From an uncultured Aquimarina sp. (GTDB taxonomy: Bacteria > Bacteroidota > Bacteroidia > Flavobacteriales > Flavobacteriaceae): a stretch of 64,000 nucleotides of DNA. Position 1 is the first letter of the stretch. Every line of letters begins with the position of its first letter. Below are positions 42,385-51,410 of this stretch, piece by piece. The notes beneath the pieces were generated by a model. It was not told the DNA's origin, did no database searches, and saw nothing but the letters and a program-made list of their open reading frames with translations. The DNA lies in assembly GCA_947500545.1 (NCBI GenBank), contig CANMSO010000007.1, positions 124,001-188,000 on the forward strand. Direction: 5' to 3'. A program made the position numbers and the translations under genes.

Positions 42385-42392
42385 TATTTTTG
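42385..42392 (+). promoter_or_regulatory. TAnnTTTG promoter box of the DUF4293 gene
   Basis: TATTTTTG lies 22 bases before the ATG at 42415. It is divergent from the rho promoter. Confidence 0.65.
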
Positions 42393-42414
42393 CTTTCCCG
42401 TAAGAAAAATTAGA

Positions 42415-42825
42415 ATGTTACAGAGAATTCAAACTATATACCTTTTATTGGCTGCAGGTGCTTCTGCTGGTCTAAGTATGTTTTTGTCTTATGCAATGGA
42501 TATAAATGGATTGGCTCTGTATGTAAAAGATGATACTTTTCTTTTGGGAATGTTTATGGGGTCAGCGATATTATCCTTGGTCGCCATTTTTTTATTTAAA
42601 AATAGAAAGCTTCAATTTGTTTTGGGGCGTATCAATATAATATTAAACTTTATTTTACTAGGAGTATTTGTTTATTGGTCACTAACGGTATCTGGAGAAA
42701 CCAAAATTTCTGAGAAAGGTATTGGGATGTTGATTCCTATTATTTCTATCGTTTTATTAGTAATGGCTAACAAAGCCATTAAAAAGGATGAAAATCTCGT
42801 AAAATCTGTAGATCGATTACGATAA
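42415..42825 (+). CDS. DUF4293 membrane protein
   Basis: The 136-residue protein has four hydrophobic segments (near 8-28, 45-62, 70-90 and 105-122) and begins MLQRIQTIYLLLAAG, the start of the DUF4293 family, which is frequently found beside rho in Bacteroidota. ATG 42415 lies directly downstream of a promoter box; a longer reading from 42325 would extend upstream of that promoter and is rejected. No function is known for the family. Confidence 0.85.
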   Translation: MLQRIQTIYLLLAAGASAGLSMFLSYAMDINGLALYVKDDTFLLGMFMGSAILSLVAIFLFKNRKLQFVLGRINIILNFILLGVFVYWSLTVSGETKISEKGIGMLIPIISIVLLVMANKAIKKDENLVKSVDRLR

Positions 42826-42853
42826 ACCTAAAATCTTAGTAGTATTAGTGCGT

Positions 42854-42891
42854 TAAAACCCGGAGTGTGCCAACTTCGGGTTTTATTTTTT
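42854..42891. terminator. Bidirectional terminator between DUF4293 and phosphodiesterase genes
   Basis: TAAAACCCGGAG (42854-42865) pairs with CTTCGGGTTTTA (42874-42885) with one G-T wobble, followed by TTTTTT on the plus strand. The stem runs into the last codon of the convergent phosphodiesterase gene. Confidence 0.85.
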
Positions 42892-43377
42892 ACCCAGTTC
42901 TATAACTTCCAAATTTTCAATTTTACCAGAATCCAAAGTGAATCTAAGCATTGTTCTAACTTTATGAAATCCATGTTTTCCTGCTGCTCCCGGATTCATA
43001 TGTAATAATCCGTTTTTATGATCAGGAATGACTTTTAGAATATGCGAATGCCCGCATATAAAAAGCTTAGGTGGGTTTGATTTAATCTCATCTCTAGTAT
43101 TTATATTGTATTTAGGAGGATAGCCTCCAATATGAGTGATCCATACCGAAACCCCTTCGCAAGTAAATCGTTGATTCAAAGGAAAAGTAGTACGTGCCTT
43201 ATCATCATCAATATTTCCATATACACCTCTAAGTGGTTTTAAGGCCTCGATAGCATCAGTTACCTTAAGGTCTCCAATATCTCCTGCATGCCAAACTTCA
43301 TCGGCATCTTCTACATAATGTAAAATGCGGTTATCAATATAACTATGTGTGTCGCTAAGTAGAAGTATCTTTTTCAA
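42883..43377 (-). CDS. Metallophosphoesterase (YfcE/MJ0936-type phosphodiesterase)
   Basis: The 164-residue protein has the calcineurin-like two-metal motifs in order: LLSDTHS, WHAGDIGD, VYGNIDD, ITHIGG, CGHSH and HMNPGAAGKHG. This set and length match the small YfcE/MJ0936 phosphodiesterases. The natural substrate is not known. Its gene lies back to back with truA, 117 bases apart. Confidence 0.92.
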   Translation of the reverse strand: MKKILLLSDTHSYIDNRILHYVEDADEVWHAGDIGDLKVTDAIEALKPLRGVYGNIDDDKARTTFPLNQRFTCEGVSVWITHIGGYPPKYNINTRDEIKSNPPKLFICGHSHILKVIPDHKNGLLHMNPGAAGKHGFHKVRTMLRFTLDSGKIENLEVIELGKK

Positions 43378-43453
43378 ATCAATAATAAAAAGTAGTTATA
43401 GAATAATAATAAAAACAGAAATACATGCTTATACTTATCTCTATTATAAAAGG

Positions 43454-43461
43454 TATATTTG
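43454..43461 (+). promoter_or_regulatory. TAnnTTTG promoter box of truA
   Basis: TATATTTG lies 33 bases before the TTG start of truA at 43495. Confidence 0.65.
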
Positions 43462-43494
43462 CGATCTGCTTTGCAACAAAAATAGGATATTGAT

Positions 43495-44259
43495 TTGAGA
43501 TATTTTTTAGAACTTTCTTATAATGGAACCCCCTATCATGGATGGCAACGACAGCCAAATGCAATTTCCGTTCAAGAAGTTGTAGAGGATTCTTTGTCGA
43601 TTTTGTTGCGGATAAAAATAGAGATTATGGGTGCGGGCAGAACAGATACGGGTGTTCATGCAAAACAGATAATGGCACATTTTGATTACCATGGTGAGTT
43701 GGAAATGGATAGTTTTAAGTACAAACTTAATTCTATTTTACCTGCAGAGGTTGCTATTCGAAATATGTATAATGTTAAAGATGATGCTCATGCTCGTTTT
43801 GATGCTTTAAGCAGGTCGTATAAGTATTACGTAACTATAGAGAAAGATCCTTTTAAGATTAATAAGTCTTATTATTTGAAAAAGTCTTTGGATGTAGATC
43901 TCATGAATGAAGCTGCTAAATTACTGTTAAACTATACTAATTTTAAATGTTTCAGTAAGTCTAAAACCGATGTAAAAACGTATAATTGTACAATTACGAA
44001 TGCAGTTTGGGAGCAGAATGGAAGTCAATTAATTTTTAGTATTTCTGCAAATCGTTTCCTAAGAAATATGGTAAGAGCTATTGTAGGTACGCTTATCGAA
44101 ATAGGAGAACATAAGTTAAGTCTAAGCGATTTGATTCGTATTATAAAGAGTGAAGATCGTAGCCAGGCTGGATATTCTGTTCCTGCTCATGGCTTATATT
44201 TGACAGAAGTAAAATATCCAAAAACAATATATAAAACAGATGGCAGAAAAGAGTGGTAA
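43495..44259 (+). CDS. truA: tRNA pseudouridine synthase A
   Basis: TruA makes pseudouridine at positions 38-40 of tRNA anticodon arms. The 254 residues begin MRYFLELSYNGTPYHGWQRQ and contain the catalytic Asp51 in GAGRTDTGVHA and the conserved RFLRNMVRAIVGTL helix. The start codon is TTG; no in-frame ATG occurs before the essential first strand. The last 20 bases overlap the following ABC exporter gene. Confidence 0.96.
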   Translation: MRYFLELSYNGTPYHGWQRQPNAISVQEVVEDSLSILLRIKIEIMGAGRTDTGVHAKQIMAHFDYHGELEMDSFKYKLNSILPAEVAIRNMYNVKDDAHARFDALSRSYKYYVTIEKDPFKINKSYYLKKSLDVDLMNEAAKLLLNYTNFKCFSKSKTDVKTYNCTITNAVWEQNGSQLIFSISANRFLRNMVRAIVGTLIEIGEHKLSLSDLIRIIKSEDRSQAGYSVPAHGLYLTEVKYPKTIYKTDGRKEW

Positions 44260-46003
44260 AGCTTTTGATTTTAAACTTTTCAAGCGATTGATTACATATA
44301 CTAATCCTTATCGTTTGACTTTTTATTTTGTAGCTTTTTCGGCTATTTTATTAGCTGCTTTGTCTATAGTAAGCCCTCATTTACTTAAAGAATTTATTGA
44401 TAAAACTATAATTCCTAAGGATAGTGAACTGTTGGTATATTATATCACCTTAATGATAGGAGCATTATTACTTGATGTTATTTTACAATTCCTGTTCATT
44501 TATTTTGCCAATTGGTTGGGGCAAGAAGTGATTCGTGATATTAGAATTAAACTTTTTAATCACATGCTTGGCTTTAAAAAGCAATATTATGATCAATCTG
44601 CAGTAGGGAGATTAGTGACAAGGGCAGTAAGTGATATAGAGACTATTGCTAGTATTTTTAGTCAAGGGTTATTCATGATTATTAGTGACCTTCTAAAGAT
44701 GTTGGCGATTTTGATGTATATGTTATATCAAAGTTGGGAACTTACCTTGTTTGTTTTTGCAGTATTACCATTAATTGTTTATGCTACACGAGTTTTTCAG
44801 AAAAAGATGAAAGCAGCTTTTGAAGAAGTACGAACTCAGGTTTCTAATTTAAATTCTTTTGTACAAGAACGTATTACCGGAATGAAAATAGTTCAGCTAT
44901 TTACAAGAGAAGAAATTGAATATGCTAGTTTCAAAGAGATTAATGAAAAGCATAAGAAAGGTTGGATCAAAACAGTTTGGTATAATTCTATATTTTTTCC
45001 GATTGCAGAGATGTCGAGTTCAATTACCATTGGATTGATAGTTTGGTATGGAGGGTTAAAAGCTGCTCAGATTGATGGTATGACATTGGGGCTTGTAGTA
45101 GGATTTATCCAGTTGTCTCAAATCTTATTTAGACCATTACGCCAGATTGCTGATAAATTTAACACCTTGCAAATGGGAATGGTGGCGGCAAATAGAGTGT
45201 TTGCAGTACTTGATACTGATTCTGTAATCGAAGATAATGGGGACGTAATACTTGAAAACGTAAAAGGCGATATTTCTTTTGATGATGTGCGATTTAGTTA
45301 TATTGATGATGAAGAGGTGTTGAAAGGGATTTCACTTAAGGTCAATGCGGGGGAAACTGTGGCTATTGTTGGTGCAACAGGAGCAGGAAAATCTACAATC
45401 ATTAATTTACTGAGTAGATTTTATGAGATTGATAGTGGCACCATTTCTATAGATAATACAGATGTCAAAACTATAGCTCTTAAAAATTTGCGAAGCCATA
45501 TTGCAGTGGTGTTACAAGATGTCTTTTTGTTTGCAGATACAATCCTGAATAACATTACATTAAATAATCCAGAAATCACAGAAGAACAGGTGCATAGTGC
45601 CTCAAAAGAAATAGGGATCCATGATTTTATTATGAGCCTTCCTAATGGGTATCATTATAATGTGAAAGAAAGAGGGGCAATGCTTTCTTCTGGACAACGA
45701 CAATTGATTTCTTTCTTAAGAGCCTACGTTACTAACCCAGGAGTTTTGGTGCTGGATGAGGCTACATCTTCTATAGATTCACATAGTGAACAATTAATTC
45801 AGGATGCTACTAATAAGATAACAAAAGGAAGAACCTCTATTGTAATTGCACATAGATTAGCAACTATTAAAAATGCCGATAAGATCATTGTGATGGATCA
45901 AGGCAAAATAGTTGAAGAAGGCAATCATAATGAACTTCTTGAAATCGCAGATGGGTATTATAGGAATTTATACGAAGTGCAATTTGCTACCGCAGTTGAA
46001 TAA
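44240..46003 (+). CDS. ABC exporter, fused membrane and ATPase domains (MsbA-like)
   Basis: The 587-residue half-transporter has six membrane helices (about 25-295) and an intact nucleotide-binding domain: Walker A GATGAGKST 378-386, Q-loop Gln426, signature LSSGQ 482-486, Walker B VLVLDE 502-507 and switch His538 in AHRL. It should work as a homodimer exporting lipids or hydrophobic compounds. It starts inside truA (20-base overlap in another frame), so the two are coupled. Its complete motifs contrast with the degenerate ABC protein at 56197-57864. Confidence 0.93.
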   Translation: MAEKSGKAFDFKLFKRLITYTNPYRLTFYFVAFSAILLAALSIVSPHLLKEFIDKTIIPKDSELLVYYITLMIGALLLDVILQFLFIYFANWLGQEVIRDIRIKLFNHMLGFKKQYYDQSAVGRLVTRAVSDIETIASIFSQGLFMIISDLLKMLAILMYMLYQSWELTLFVFAVLPLIVYATRVFQKKMKAAFEEVRTQVSNLNSFVQERITGMKIVQLFTREEIEYASFKEINEKHKKGWIKTVWYNSIFFPIAEMSSSITIGLIVWYGGLKAAQIDGMTLGLVVGFIQLSQILFRPLRQIADKFNTLQMGMVAANRVFAVLDTDSVIEDNGDVILENVKGDISFDDVRFSYIDDEEVLKGISLKVNAGETVAIVGATGAGKSTIINLLSRFYEIDSGTISIDNTDVKTIALKNLRSHIAVVLQDVFLFADTILNNITLNNPEITEEQVHSASKEIGIHDFIMSLPNGYHYNVKERGAMLSSGQRQLISFLRAYVTNPGVLVLDEATSSIDSHSEQLIQDATNKITKGRTSIVIAHRLATIKNADKIIVMDQGKIVEEGNHNELLEIADGYYRNLYEVQFATAVE

Positions 46004-46005
46004 AA

Positions 46006-46806
46006 TTATGAAGGCGGCGGTGGTTGAAATGATGATAAATCCATTGCACCTGTTAAAACCATTATAATTACCAAAAGGATAGAGAAAACTATATAAAAAA
46101 CTGACCCAATTACTAAGAACAAAAGCGTTTTTAGAATAATAGATTTTAAAGAGATTTTATAAAGTCTTTTTAATACGTAGGCAATATAAAGCACGTACAC
46201 AGGGAATTGGACTGCCATGACATTCAGGATATTGTCAGTCATAAATGTTAATGGTAACAGAATAAGGGTCATCGTTCCTACAATATGAGAGTAGGAATAT
46301 AGGTATATAACAAAATGTTCCGTTAGGTTAAATTTTTTGTAATTTAAGAAAACCAATCTTGACATAATGGCTAAAAATGGAATCAGTAAAAAACTTATGG
46401 CAGATTGGTATTGAAAGGTAAAATCTAGAGCTGAACTTTGTATAACGGATTGTTGTTCTGAGAAATCACCAAATTTCATAATTTCTTTCAATCGATCTTT
46501 CACCAGAAATCCATAAAACCCTGTAATTGTTACAGAAATTGCAAAATATCCAAAAGCATTGATGTATCGCTTTCTAAGCCCATGAATATAACCTTCAATT
46601 ACCTCTTCGGGCTTTGTAAACAGGTGTATAAATGTTCTTATAAAAGAATTATCAAGATTAAGAAAGCGGTCAACGAAATCTATAACCAAATTTTTAAATG
46701 TAATTCTCTTTGTTATTTTCTTAGCACCACAGTCAGGGCAAAAATTATAAGTTTCTATCTGTTGCCCACAGTTTTTGCAATCGGTAATCGTAATTAAATC
46801 ATTCAT
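46006..46806 (-). CDS. DUF3667 membrane protein with zinc ribbon
   Basis: The 266-residue protein starts with a zinc ribbon of two CxxC pairs (CKNCGQQ and CPDCGAKK, Cys10, 13, 22 and 25 approx.), then an amphipathic region and about five hydrophobic segments, ending PPPPS. This is the DUF3667 layout, common and uncharacterised in Bacteroidota. Its ATG shares one base with the cdaA stop codon, so translation is coupled with the c-di-AMP synthase. It ends 2 bases from the convergent ABC exporter gene with no terminator between. Confidence 0.85.
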   Translation of the reverse strand: MNDLITITDCKNCGQQIETYNFCPDCGAKKITKRITFKNLVIDFVDRFLNLDNSFIRTFIHLFTKPEEVIEGYIHGLRKRYINAFGYFAISVTITGFYGFLVKDRLKEIMKFGDFSEQQSVIQSSALDFTFQYQSAISFLLIPFLAIMSRLVFLNYKKFNLTEHFVIYLYSYSHIVGTMTLILLPLTFMTDNILNVMAVQFPVYVLYIAYVLKRLYKISLKSIILKTLLFLVIGSVFYIVFSILLVIIMVLTGAMDLSSFQPPPPS

Positions 46807-47582
46807 TAAGCTAAATCCCTTTTTATTTTTTCCTCTAATTCTTCTTGTGTTTTGAAAATTACAAACTCTCCATTTCTGATATAGGATAACTTACCGGTTT
46901 CCTCACTTACAACTAATGCCAAAGCATCTGTTTTTTCTGTAATCCCAACGGCAGCACGATGACGCAATCCAAAACGTAGGGGCATATTGTTATCGTTAGA
47001 CACAGGAAGTATGACACGAGTAGCTACTATATGGTTATCTTCTATAATCATTGCTCCGTCATGAAGGGGGCTGTTTTTGTAAAATACACTCTCTAAAATA
47101 GGAGTATTTACCACCATGTCCATAGAATCACCAGAAGTTTTTACAAAATCCAAAGAAGTATTTCTTTTAATGACTATAAGTGCTCCTGTATTTGTAGTTC
47201 CCATGTTTTTACATGCATCTATGATAGCTTTTACATTAGTAATGCTATCCTCAGGAGTATCTCTAATAAATTTAAGCTGGCGTAAAAATTTTCGTCTTCT
47301 ACCAAAATTCGTAGAACCTATCATCAATAGGAATTTTCGTATTTCTTGTTGAAAAACTACAATAAGAGCAAACATTCCAACGCCAATAAACTCTCCCAAA
47401 ACACTACTCAACATCTCCATGGCCAGGAATTGTGTAAGTTTCCAAACCAGGTAAATCATAACAATTCCTATAAAAATGTTTATTGCTGCCGTGCCTTTAA
47501 CCAACTTATAGATGTAGTATAGTAAAAAGGCTACTAATACAATATCAAGTACATCGAGTATTCTAAGGTTGATTAAATCCAA
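46806..47582 (-). CDS. cdaA: Diadenylate cyclase CdaA
   Basis: CdaA condenses two ATP to the second messenger cyclic di-AMP. The 258 residues show three N-terminal membrane helices (to about residue 80) followed by a DAC domain with the catalytic DGA at 175-177 and RHR at 207-209. It lies between folP upstream and DUF3667 downstream. The usual CdaR regulator is not adjacent. c-di-AMP commonly controls potassium and osmolyte balance and cell wall. Confidence 0.94.
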   Translation of the reverse strand: MDLINLRILDVLDIVLVAFLLYYIYKLVKGTAAINIFIGIVMIYLVWKLTQFLAMEMLSSVLGEFIGVGMFALIVVFQQEIRKFLLMIGSTNFGRRRKFLRQLKFIRDTPEDSITNVKAIIDACKNMGTTNTGALIVIKRNTSLDFVKTSGDSMDMVVNTPILESVFYKNSPLHDGAMIIEDNHIVATRVILPVSNDNNMPLRFGLRHRAAVGITEKTDALALVVSEETGKLSYIRNGEFVIFKTQEELEEKIKRDLA

Positions 47583-47613
47583 ATGTTAGGAGTTTTTGTA
47601 AAAATAGAAAAAA

Positions 47614-48438
47614 TTAACTTCTAATAGCATTTACCAAAGTAATACATTCTACAGCTTCTTTAACATCATGTACACGTAGGAGTGAAGCTCCGTTAAGCAG
47701 TGCAATAGTATTTAGTACTGTGGTTCCGTTAAGGGCATCAATGGGTTTTACATCAAGAGTTTTGTATATCATTGATTTTCTGGATACTCCTGCGAGTATT
47801 GGTAAGTCGTTTAATTGTAAAAGGCTTAGGTTTCTTAAAAGCTCAAAACTCTGATCTGTGTTTTTTGCAAACCCAAATCCGGGATCTATAATAATATCAT
47901 CGATACCACTTTTTCGTGCTTCGGCTACTTTTTCCGAAAAGTAAAAGTTTATTTCATTAATTAGATTGTCATATTGATCTAATGTCTTCATGGTTTGCGG
48001 CGTCCCCTTCATATGCATCATTATATAGGGTACCTTAAGTTTGCCAATGGTATTAAACATCTTAGAGTCCATATTTCCCGCAGAAATATCATTAATTAAT
48101 ACGGCGCCAGCTTCAATGCAGTACGTTGCTATTTCACTTCTAAACGTATCTATGGATATCAATATTTCGGGAAATTTATTTATTAATAGGGTTACAATTG
48201 GTAAAACGCGACTTTTTTCTTCCTCTAAAGAAATATGATCAGCTCCAGGTCTAGATGAGTATGCCCCTATATCAATGAAAGTTGCTCCTTCGACAAGCAT
48301 TTTTTCTGTTTGTTTTAAAATCTGAGCTTCATTTTTATATATACCACCATCATAGAAAGAATCTGGAGTGATATTAAGAATACCCATTACTTTTGGTGTA
48401 GTTAGATCTATTAAAGAACCTTTACAGTTAATCGTCAT
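47614..48438 (-). CDS. folP: Dihydropteroate synthase
   Basis: FolP joins p-aminobenzoate to dihydropterin in folate synthesis and is the sulfonamide target. The 274 residues contain VMGILNITPDSFYDGG, DIGAYSSRPGA, the DPGFGFAKN strand and GVSRKSMI. ATG at 48438 was chosen; a longer reading to 48552 adds 38 residues unlike the family and overlaps the divergent gene. It precedes cdaA by 31 bases on the same strand. Confidence 0.95.
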   Translation of the reverse strand: MTINCKGSLIDLTTPKVMGILNITPDSFYDGGIYKNEAQILKQTEKMLVEGATFIDIGAYSSRPGADHISLEEEKSRVLPIVTLLINKFPEILISIDTFRSEIATYCIEAGAVLINDISAGNMDSKMFNTIGKLKVPYIMMHMKGTPQTMKTLDQYDNLINEINFYFSEKVAEARKSGIDDIIIDPGFGFAKNTDQSFELLRNLSLLQLNDLPILAGVSRKSMIYKTLDVKPIDALNGTTVLNTIALLNGASLLRVHDVKEAVECITLVNAIRS

Positions 48439-48531
48439 TTTAGAGATTTGATGTTTTTTGTTTCTAAACTTTAGATATGATTTTTTTAATTCCCATATTA
48501 AAGCGAAATTTACGCAAAATTGAACAGTTAT

Positions 48532-49077
48532 ATGCAAGATACGTCTACACAATATGATACGGTGATTAATACGTGCCGTGACTTATTTGTTAAAAAAATG
48601 AAAGACTACGGAAGCGCTTGGAGAATATTAAGACTCCCTTCCTTAACAGATCAGATTTTTATAAAAGCACAACGAATCAGAAGCTTGCAAGAAAATGAAG
48701 TACGTAAGGTGGATGAAGGTGAAGTTTCAGAGTTTATTGGTATTATTAATTATAGTATTATGGCTTTGATACAAATAGAAAAAGGAATTGCAGAGCAACC
48801 AGATTTATCTACAGAAGAAGCTACAGAGCAATATGACAAGCATATCAATATTACAAAGACATTAATGATGAATAAAAATCACGATTATGGAGAAGCATGG
48901 CGTGATATGCGAGTAAGTTCCCTTACAGATTTAATCATTCAGAAATTATTACGTGTAAAGCAAATCGAAGATAATAAAGGAAAAACTTTGGTTAGCGAAG
49001 GTATCGATGCAAATTACCAGGATATGATTAATTATGCTGTGTTTGCAATGATTCATTTAGATGAGTCAAAACGTTAG
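48532..49077 (+). CDS. DUF1599 protein with internal duplication
   Basis: The 181-residue cytosolic protein consists of two related halves (about 7-83 and 100-176), each with an N-terminal Tyr-Asp helix, a KxxDYG-AWR motif (KKMKDYGSAWR and NKNHDYGEAWR), a SLTD..I.K motif and a terminal helix INYSIMALIQ or INYAVFAMIH. This is the DUF1599 family, named Nmad1 after its occurrence with modified-nucleotide genes, here in a housekeeping setting. ATG 48532 was chosen over TTG 48520. It is divergent from folP. Confidence 0.82.
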   Translation: MQDTSTQYDTVINTCRDLFVKKMKDYGSAWRILRLPSLTDQIFIKAQRIRSLQENEVRKVDEGEVSEFIGIINYSIMALIQIEKGIAEQPDLSTEEATEQYDKHINITKTLMMNKNHDYGEAWRDMRVSSLTDLIIQKLLRVKQIEDNKGKTLVSEGIDANYQDMINYAVFAMIHLDESKR

Positions 49078-49164
49078 AGATATAAAATACTGTTAAACTA
49101 AAAATTGCCAAGAGCAATCTGTGTTATCTTGTAAAATTTTAGAATAAAATATTACTTATAGAAT

Positions 49165-50259
49165 ATGAAAATATTAGTTACGTTCTCCAGGATTTTTGTA
49201 GCCGCCCTTTTTTTGTTTTCGGGGTTTATAAAATTGAATGACCCACTTGGATTCTCGTATAAACTTCAGGAGTATTTTGGTGAAGGTGTGCTTAATTTGG
49301 AGTTCTTAATTCCTTTTGCCTTATTGATTGCTGTCTTTTTGGTGATTTTTGAAATCATACTTGGGATTACTTTGATATTAGGGTATTTGCCTAAGTTTAC
49401 TGTGTGGTCTCTTTTGTTGATGATTGTGTTTTTTACGTTCCTGACATTTTATTCTGCGTACTTTAATAAAGTTACAGATTGTGGTTGTTTTGGGGATGCT
49501 TTGCCTTTAACTCCTTGGGAGTCATTTACTAAAGATGTAATACTTCTTATTTTAGTATTGGTTCTGTTTTTTGGAAGAAAGTACATTACGCCAATTAACC
49601 CTTTGGCAACTCATAAATGGATTGTATTTGCTGGTTTTACCGCATGCCTTGGGTTTGCGTACTATGTTTTGATGCATCTTCCGGTTTTTGACTTTAGAGC
49701 TTATAAAATTGGAACAAATATCGAGGAAGGAATGCAGGTTCCCGATGATGCTCCAAAAGCAGAATTTGCTTATCACTGGAAATTTGATGTAAGTGGAACC
49801 GAAAAAATTATTACCACTAGCGGTGATTATCCCAAAATAGAGGGTAAGTTTATTGCCGTTGAAACCGAAACCATTAAAGAAGGATATGAACCTCCAATTC
49901 ATGATTTTGCTATCGAAAAAGATGGAACGGATTATACAACAGAATTTCTGCAAAAAGAAAATGTTATACTTGTAATAATGTATAACTTATCTAAAAGTGA
50001 AGCAGAAGGATTGAATGCTATAAAAAAAGTTACAGACGATGCAATCGCACAAGGTTATGATGTTATAGGGCTTACGGCATCAGCACTAAAAGATATGTCG
50101 GAAGTTAGGGAGAAATACAATCTTAATTTCGAATTGTATACAACAGATGAGACCGCATTAAAAACAATTCTAAGGTCTAACCCCGGTATTGTAAAGCTTA
50201 AGAAAGGAACAATTGTAGAAAAACTACATTGGAATGATGCGAATAAATTATCTCTTTAA
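49165..50259 (+). CDS. DoxX/MauE-like membrane protein with thioredoxin-like C-terminus (BT_3928 family)
   Basis: The 364-residue protein has four N-terminal hydrophobic helices of the DoxX/MauE type with the redox-like DCGCFGD motif at 105-111, a further helix near 150-168, then a soluble part about 185-364 whose end (NVILVIMYNLSKSEAEGLNA, then IVKLKKGTIVEKLHWND) resembles a thioredoxin-like fold without a CxxC. It is a common Bacteroidota gene beside tpiA. A role in disulfide metabolism is plausible but unproven. Confidence 0.82.
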   Translation: MKILVTFSRIFVAALFLFSGFIKLNDPLGFSYKLQEYFGEGVLNLEFLIPFALLIAVFLVIFEIILGITLILGYLPKFTVWSLLLMIVFFTFLTFYSAYFNKVTDCGCFGDALPLTPWESFTKDVILLILVLVLFFGRKYITPINPLATHKWIVFAGFTACLGFAYYVLMHLPVFDFRAYKIGTNIEEGMQVPDDAPKAEFAYHWKFDVSGTEKIITTSGDYPKIEGKFIAVETETIKEGYEPPIHDFAIEKDGTDYTTEFLQKENVILVIMYNLSKSEAEGLNAIKKVTDDAIAQGYDVIGLTASALKDMSEVREKYNLNFELYTTDETALKTILRSNPGIVKLKKGTIVEKLHWNDANKLSL

Positions 50260-50273
50260 ATTAATTTAATAGT

Positions 50274-51347
50274 ATGCTAAGTTACTTCATTAATAAAATA
50301 GGCTATGCTTTACTTACTTTATTTGGTGTGGTAACTGTTATTTTTTTGTTATTCACTTTACTTCCTGGGGATCCGGCTCAAATGATGTTAGGTCAAAATG
50401 AAAGTAAGGAACAATTGGAAAACGTAAGGAAAAAATATGGTTTTGATAAACCATTAATTACTCAATACAGGTATTATCTTAATGATCTGTCTCCAATTTC
50501 TCTTCACAGTCTCGATAAAGAAGATTTCTCATATTTTGATAATAAAAAGTACGCTGCAACTCGATTATTCACTACCGGAAATGTGGTAGTGGTTATTAAA
50601 TATCCATATTTAAGAGATTCTTTTCAAAAGAATGGAAAAAAAGTAAGTGATGTTATCCGTGAAACATTGCCCAATACGGCTATACTCGCTGTGTCTGCGA
50701 TATGTATTGCAATATTTTTGGGAATTTTGTTGGGTATTGTGAGTGCACTAACCAAAGACCAATTGGCGGACAGGTTAATTCAATTATTAAGCACATTAGG
50801 AATGAGTGTTCCTTCTTTTTTTAGTGCAATCATTTTTGCATGGTTATTTGGGTATATATTGCATGAGTATACTAATCTTAATATGAATGGTAGTCTTTAT
50901 GAAGTGGATGATTTTGGAGAAGGGAGCTACGTTCAGCTTAAAAATTTGATTTTACCAGCAATAGTATTGGGGATAAGACCTCTTGCAGTGGTTACACAGT
51001 TAATGCGTAATTCGTTATTAGAAGTAATGAGTCAGGATTATATACGAACTGCAAAAGCAAAAGGGCTTTCGATGTTTCAGATTATTAGAAAACATGCCCT
51101 AAAAAACTCTCTAAACCCCGTTGTTACTGCAATTTCAGGATGGTTTGCTTCTATGCTTGCAGGTGCTGTCTTTGTTGAGTATATTTTTGGGTGGAATGGA
51201 TTGGGAAAAGAAATTGTTGATGCTTTAAATACATTAGATCTTCCAATAATAATGGGTGCTGTTTTGGTAATAGCCACTATGTTTATTCTAATCAATATAT
51301 TTGTCGATATCATATATGGATGGCTTGATCCAAAAATAAGAATGTAA
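50274..51347 (+). CDS. Lone DppB/OppB-type ABC permease
   Basis: The 357-residue protein starts with TM1 and the GDPAQMMLG motif of the dipeptide permease family and has six helices, with the EAA loop RTAKAKGLSMFQIIRKHALK contacting an ATPase. Between TM1 and TM2 there is an unusually long loop of about 60 residues (near 68-130). No DppC, ATPase or binding-protein gene is adjacent; the neighbours are the DoxX protein (14 bases upstream) and tpiA. Either partners are elsewhere or the protein has another role. Confidence 0.88.
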   Translation: MLSYFINKIGYALLTLFGVVTVIFLLFTLLPGDPAQMMLGQNESKEQLENVRKKYGFDKPLITQYRYYLNDLSPISLHSLDKEDFSYFDNKKYAATRLFTTGNVVVVIKYPYLRDSFQKNGKKVSDVIRETLPNTAILAVSAICIAIFLGILLGIVSALTKDQLADRLIQLLSTLGMSVPSFFSAIIFAWLFGYILHEYTNLNMNGSLYEVDDFGEGSYVQLKNLILPAIVLGIRPLAVVTQLMRNSLLEVMSQDYIRTAKAKGLSMFQIIRKHALKNSLNPVVTAISGWFASMLAGAVFVEYIFGWNGLGKEIVDALNTLDLPIIMGAVLVIATMFILINIFVDIIYGWLDPKIRM

Positions 51348-51410
51348 ATATTACATCATTTATAATTAGTAAATAACCAAACTTTTAACCACAACGTAAA
51401 TATTAAATTA

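Noticed and set aside
42325..42414. Extended N-terminus for the DUF4293 protein
   Set aside because: It would start upstream of the TATTTTTG promoter box and has no similarity to the family.
48439..48552. N-terminal extension of FolP
   Set aside because: The extension overlaps the divergent DUF1599 gene start and is unlike dihydropteroate synthases; ATG 48438 fits.
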